DNA of 7,788 bases. Source: Phycisphaerales bacterium. Lineage in GTDB: Bacteria > Planctomycetota > Phycisphaerae > Tepidisphaerales > Tepidisphaeraceae. Position 1 is the stretch's first letter; each line of letters starts with the position of its first letter. A program made the translations under genes and the position numbers. Below are positions 6,068 to 7,788 of the stretch, in pieces. The DNA lies in the NCBI GenBank assembly GCA_028288775.1, contig JAQGHP010000418.1, positions 1 to 7,788 of the forward strand. Direction: 5' to 3'. The notes below the pieces were generated by a model. That model was given only the letters and a program-made list of their open reading frames with translations, did no database searches and was not told the origin of the DNA.

Positions 6068-6092
6068 CGCTTCTTACGCCCCTCCGGGGCTG
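6068..6092 (-). repeat. REP-like unit, copy D (head only, inverted)
   Basis: A 25-bp exact reverse complement of 5917-5941, containing the GCCCC-GGA-GGGGC head and the start of the linker. The second hairpin is absent. It forms the right end of the 176-bp element. Confidence 0.82.
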
Positions 6093-6113
6093 ATTGCCTT
6101 TCCGTATCGCTTC

Positions 6114-6160
6114 GCCATGGCTTGCGCCATGGGCTAAATTCTTGCGCCCCTCCGGGGCTG
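6114..6160 (-). repeat. Two-hairpin REP-like unit, copy E (inverted, with compensatory change)
   Basis: Read on the minus strand, 47 bp with the invariant head and a second hairpin CCATGGC-GCAA-GCCATGG. Against copies A and B one stem pair has changed from C-G to T-A on both sides, and the loop from GCGA to GCAA, which keeps both stem and GNRA loop. The outermost pair is lost. Its head abuts the trpD tail duplication. Confidence 0.83.
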
Positions 6161-6258
6161 GGGACGGCCGTCGATCAGCTTTGCGAACACCGCACCAGAG
6201 TCTCCAGGCTGAGGACGGCCATCGGTCAGCTTTGCGAACACCGCACCAGCGTCTCCAG
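6157..6258. repeat. 51-bp tandem duplication of the 3' end of trpD
   Basis: Positions 6157-6207 and 6208-6258 are two adjacent copies. The best-matched 46 bases (6162-6207 against 6213-6258) differ at 3 positions. The inner copy carries the real trpD end (LETLVRCSQS and TGA). The outer copy lies beyond the stop and encodes the same ending in the same frame. Confidence 0.9.
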
Positions 6259-7245
6259 CGCCCCCTGTGCCGCGCCGCTGTCGATCGCGCCATTCGCCAG
6301 TTCCGTTGCCCCCCGCAGATCATTCGCCCGCCCGGCGACCACCAGCGCCGCGGCGGCGTTGAGCACGGCAATGTCGCGCGCCGGCCCCCGACCGCCTGCA
6401 AGCACGCCTTTGATCATCTCCGCTGACTCCGCGGCGCCGCCGACCTGTAGATCGGACAACCGGGCGTATTCGATCCCGAGCGTGCGCGGGTCGAGATGCC
6501 ACGTGTGGACTTCGCCAGCCTTGAGCTCGCTGATGCGCGTGGGGCCGAGGGTCGAGAGTTCGTCGAGCCCGTCATCCGCGTGAACGACCCACGCGCGATC
6601 GCTGCCCAATTGACGGAGGACTGAGGCTAGGCGGTCGGTGAGTTCGGGCGCGAAGACGCCCAGCAATTGGTGCTTGGCCCGGCCGGGATTGGTGAGCGGG
6701 CCCAGGAGGTTGAAGACCGTCGGGATGCCCAGGGCGGTTCGAGCCGCGGCGACGAACTTCATCGCCGGGTGATGCAGGCGGGCGAAGGCGAAGCAGATAT
6801 TCGCCTCGGCGAGGCATCGGCGGGTTTGCTCGGGCGTGGTTTCGAGCTTCACGCCCAGCCGCTCCAAAACGTCCGCCGACCCGGATTGGCTGGAGGCCGA
6901 TCGGTTGCCGTGCTTGACGACCTTCACGCCCGCCGCGGCGGCGATCAGCGCCGCGGCCGTCGAGATGTTAAACGTATGCCGCACATCGCCGCCGGTGCCG
7001 CAGGTGTCGAGGACGATGTCATCGTCGCAACCGACCGGCACCACCTTCTCCCGCATGACGGTCGCCGCCCCGACCAGCTCATCGACGGTCGTGCCCTTAG
7101 CCGCGAGCCCGACGAGCAACCCGCCGATCTGCGCCTCGGGAGCCGTACCCGACATGATGTGCACAAACGCCTCGCGCGCTTCCGCGCGCGTCAGGTCCTC
7201 CCGTCGGCAGAGCTTGAGCAGGATGTCACGGAGCGGAGCGGTCAT
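6226..7245 (-). CDS. trpD: Anthranilate phosphoribosyltransferase
   Basis: Second step of tryptophan biosynthesis: transfers the phosphoribosyl group of PRPP to anthranilate, giving N-(5'-phosphoribosyl)anthranilate in the cytoplasm. 339 residues, normal for the family and full length. The N-terminal helical domain carries MSGTAPEAQIGGLLVGLAAKG (31-51). The PRPP-binding loop GTGGD is at 83-87, NIST at 93-96, KHGNR at 111-115 followed by SGSADVLERLG, R169 before TALGIPTVFNLLGPLTNP (the anthranilate-side arginine), and the metal-binding DE pair in GLDELS (D228, E229). All key residues are present. ATG 7245 gives the usual N-terminus; no Shine-Dalgarno is seen upstream. No other trp gene adjoins it in the window. 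Its 3' end has been copied in tandem just beyond the stop. It diverges from the toxin-antitoxin pair. Confidence 0.97.
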   Translation of the reverse strand: MTAPLRDILLKLCRREDLTRAEAREAFVHIMSGTAPEAQIGGLLVGLAAKGTTVDELVGAATVMREKVVPVGCDDDIVLDTCGTGGDVRHTFNISTAAALIAAAAGVKVVKHGNRSASSQSGSADVLERLGVKLETTPEQTRRCLAEANICFAFARLHHPAMKFVAAARTALGIPTVFNLLGPLTNPGRAKHQLLGVFAPELTDRLASVLRQLGSDRAWVVHADDGLDELSTLGPTRISELKAGEVHTWHLDPRTLGIEYARLSDLQVGGAAESAEMIKGVLAGGRGPARDIAVLNAAAALVVAGRANDLRGATELANGAIDSGAAQGALETLVRCSQS

Positions 7246-7298
7246 TGGAGGGGGAATCTACCACGAAGGCGCTGACGGGCGAAGTGTGGCAGGATTCA

Positions 7299-7328
7299 TT
7301 GTCCAGTCAGACATCCCCATGATAGAAT
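7299..7328 (+). promoter_or_regulatory. Candidate promoter of the toxin-antitoxin operon
   Basis: TTGTCC at 7299-7304 (4 of 6 to the -35 consensus) and TAGAAT at 7323-7328 (5 of 6 to the -10) are spaced by 18 bases. A short inverted repeat CCTC-CTTC-GAGG (7329-7340) follows at the expected start of transcription and overlaps the ribosome site. It could be an antitoxin operator, but that is speculative. Confidence 0.42.
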
Positions 7329-7336
7329 CCTCCTTC

Positions 7337-7345
7337 GAGGAAAGG
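7337..7345 (+). promoter_or_regulatory. Ribosome binding site of the antitoxin gene
   Basis: GAGGAAAGG ends 7 bases before ATG 7353, one of the clearest Shine-Dalgarno sites in the window; it fixes the antitoxin start. Confidence 0.7.
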
Positions 7346-7352
7346 TTGCAAT

Positions 7353-7586
7353 ATGGCGGTTCAAACATTGACATTGGCGGGCAAACGCTTCGTTCTCTTG
7401 CCCGAGTCCGAATACCGCAAATTGGCAGGTAAGCCGGCAGATCGCGGAGGACGCAAGCGCCCATCGAACCCCCGTTCATCCCGGACAACGCGCCAGGATT
7501 CCGGCGACATAGCCGAGGCCGGCCGCCGGGGCAGCGAATCATCCATCCCCTACGCCCGGGTGCGCAAGGAGATGGGCAGGCGTTGA
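7353..7586 (+). CDS. Small type II antitoxin (partner of RelE/ParE-family toxin)
   Basis: 77 residues. The N-terminus MAVQTLTLAGKRFVLLPESEYRKLAGK has the strand-then-helix look of small Phd/RelB-like antitoxins. The middle is basic and disordered (RGGRKRPSNPRSSRTTRQ). The end, DSGDIAEAGRRGSESSIPYARVRKEMGRR, resembles the toxin-wrapping tail of such antitoxins, which often closes with an IPW-type motif and VxxELG. It would bind and neutralise the toxin and probably repress its own promoter. The call depends strongly on the next gene, which overlaps its stop codon by four bases. I cannot assign a precise antitoxin family from sequence alone. Confidence 0.8.
   Translation: MAVQTLTLAGKRFVLLPESEYRKLAGKPADRGGRKRPSNPRSSRTTRQDSGDIAEAGRRGSESSIPYARVRKEMGRR
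7567..7572 (+). promoter_or_regulatory. Ribosome binding site for the toxin gene, inside the antitoxin gene
   Basis: AAGGAG lies 10 bases before TTG 7583. It supports a TTG start that overlaps the antitoxin TGA (TTGA), a translationally coupled arrangement. Confidence 0.55.
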
Positions 7587-7788
7587 GCTACCATATCGTC
7601 GTCAAGTCGTCCGCCCGTCGCGAACTGCTTCGCCTGGCCAAATCGGTGCAACCGCGGATTGACGCGGCAATCCTTTCGCTGGCCGACAATCCTCGACGAG
7701 CGGGGGCGACGAAATTAGCGGGATCGGCGGACTTATATCGGATTCGCGTCGGCGATTGGCGCGTTGTTTACCATATCGATGATGTGAC
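7583..7788 (+). CDS. RelE/ParE-family toxin, 3' end cut by window
   Basis: 68 codons are visible before the window ends; the family is usually 80-100 residues, so roughly the last fifth is missing. It reads SYHIVVKSSARRELLRLAKSVQ, then AAILSLADNPRRAGATKLAGS, then LYRIRVGDWRVVYHIDD. The last part is the hallmark of RelE-type toxins (yRiRvGdyRviY). RelE members cut mRNA on the ribosome and ParE members poison gyrase. The arginine-rich central strand favours the RelE side, but the C-terminal residues that help decide are beyond the window. I start at TTG 7583, which overlaps the antitoxin stop and has AAGGAG upstream; no in-frame ATG is closer. Family assignment is firm; mechanism is inferred. 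Confidence 0.92.
   Translation, partial: MSYHIVVKSSARRELLRLAKSVQPRIDAAILSLADNPRRAGATKLAGSADLYRIRVGDWRVVYHIDDV

Larger units (their letters stand above)
5736..6225. other. Gene-free region between converging C45 and trpD genes, filled with hairpin repeats
   Basis: 490 bases with no credible gene; open frames crossing it encode only the repeats in translation (PEGRKNLAHGAS-like). From left to right it holds two direct two-hairpin units, a third unit with a different second hairpin, two perfect tandem hairpins, two inverted units and an extra copy of the trpD 3' end. Each is listed separately. No T-tract terminator was found; the hairpins may end or stabilise both transcripts. Confidence 0.8.

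Noticed and set aside
5780..6160. CRISPR array
   Set aside because: Copies are in both orientations, spacing is irregular (22 bp and other values), units are self-complementary throughout and no cas gene is present.
6157..6258. Attachment site of an integrated element (att duplication)
   Set aside because: The copies are directly adjacent with nothing between them and no integrase is in the window.
5658..6401. Minus-strand open frame of 247 codons across the repeat cluster
   Set aside because: Its sequence is the translation of the hairpin repeats flanked by antisense of the C45 gene and out-of-frame trpD.

Overview
The window is GC-rich bacterial chromosome carrying eight genes, and it looks planctomycetal. 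The basis for that is the dispersed repeats. Heptamer arrays read as LQI/CNLQ- and QHSA-type peptides inside a gene, GCCCCGGAGGGGC-plus-TTAGCCCACGG units sit between genes, and there is a CTTCGTG-type intergenic remnant. I associate all three with Planctomycetes. The assignment is inference, and I cannot name a genus.

Layout: (1) 1-1908, minus strand: mnmG (tRNA wobble-uridine modification), cut at its 3' end by the window edge and carrying two in-frame low-complexity insertions. (2) 1909-2202: divergent promoter region. (3) 2203-2949, plus: secreted Ala/Lys-rich helical repeat protein of unknown function. (4) 2950-3194: a strong hairpin terminator placed so it could serve both converging genes, then a CTTCGTG-type repeat remnant. 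(5) 3195-3452, minus: small helical protein. (6) 3555-3779, minus: small two-helix membrane protein. (7) 3816-5735, plus: exported C45-type (acyltransferase/amidohydrolase, NTN fold) enzyme with a LolA-like N-terminal domain. (8) 5736-6225: 490 bases without a gene, filled by a nested cluster of inverted and direct hairpin repeats and a 51-bp tandem duplication of the end of trpD. (9) 6226-7245, minus: trpD (tryptophan biosynthesis). (10) 7353-7788, plus: a type II toxin-antitoxin pair, a small antitoxin followed by a RelE/ParE-family toxin cut by the window end.

The genes do not form one pathway. mnmG and trpD are single housekeeping genes; the rest are secreted, membrane or accessory functions. 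The most unusual content is the repeat biology. Two different heptamer arrays, both arranged as inverted pairs, lie inside mnmG without breaking its frame. A REP-like family of two-hairpin units lies between the converging C45 and trpD genes; one copy carries a compensatory base-pair change and a GNRA-to-GNRA loop change, as expected if the folded form matters.
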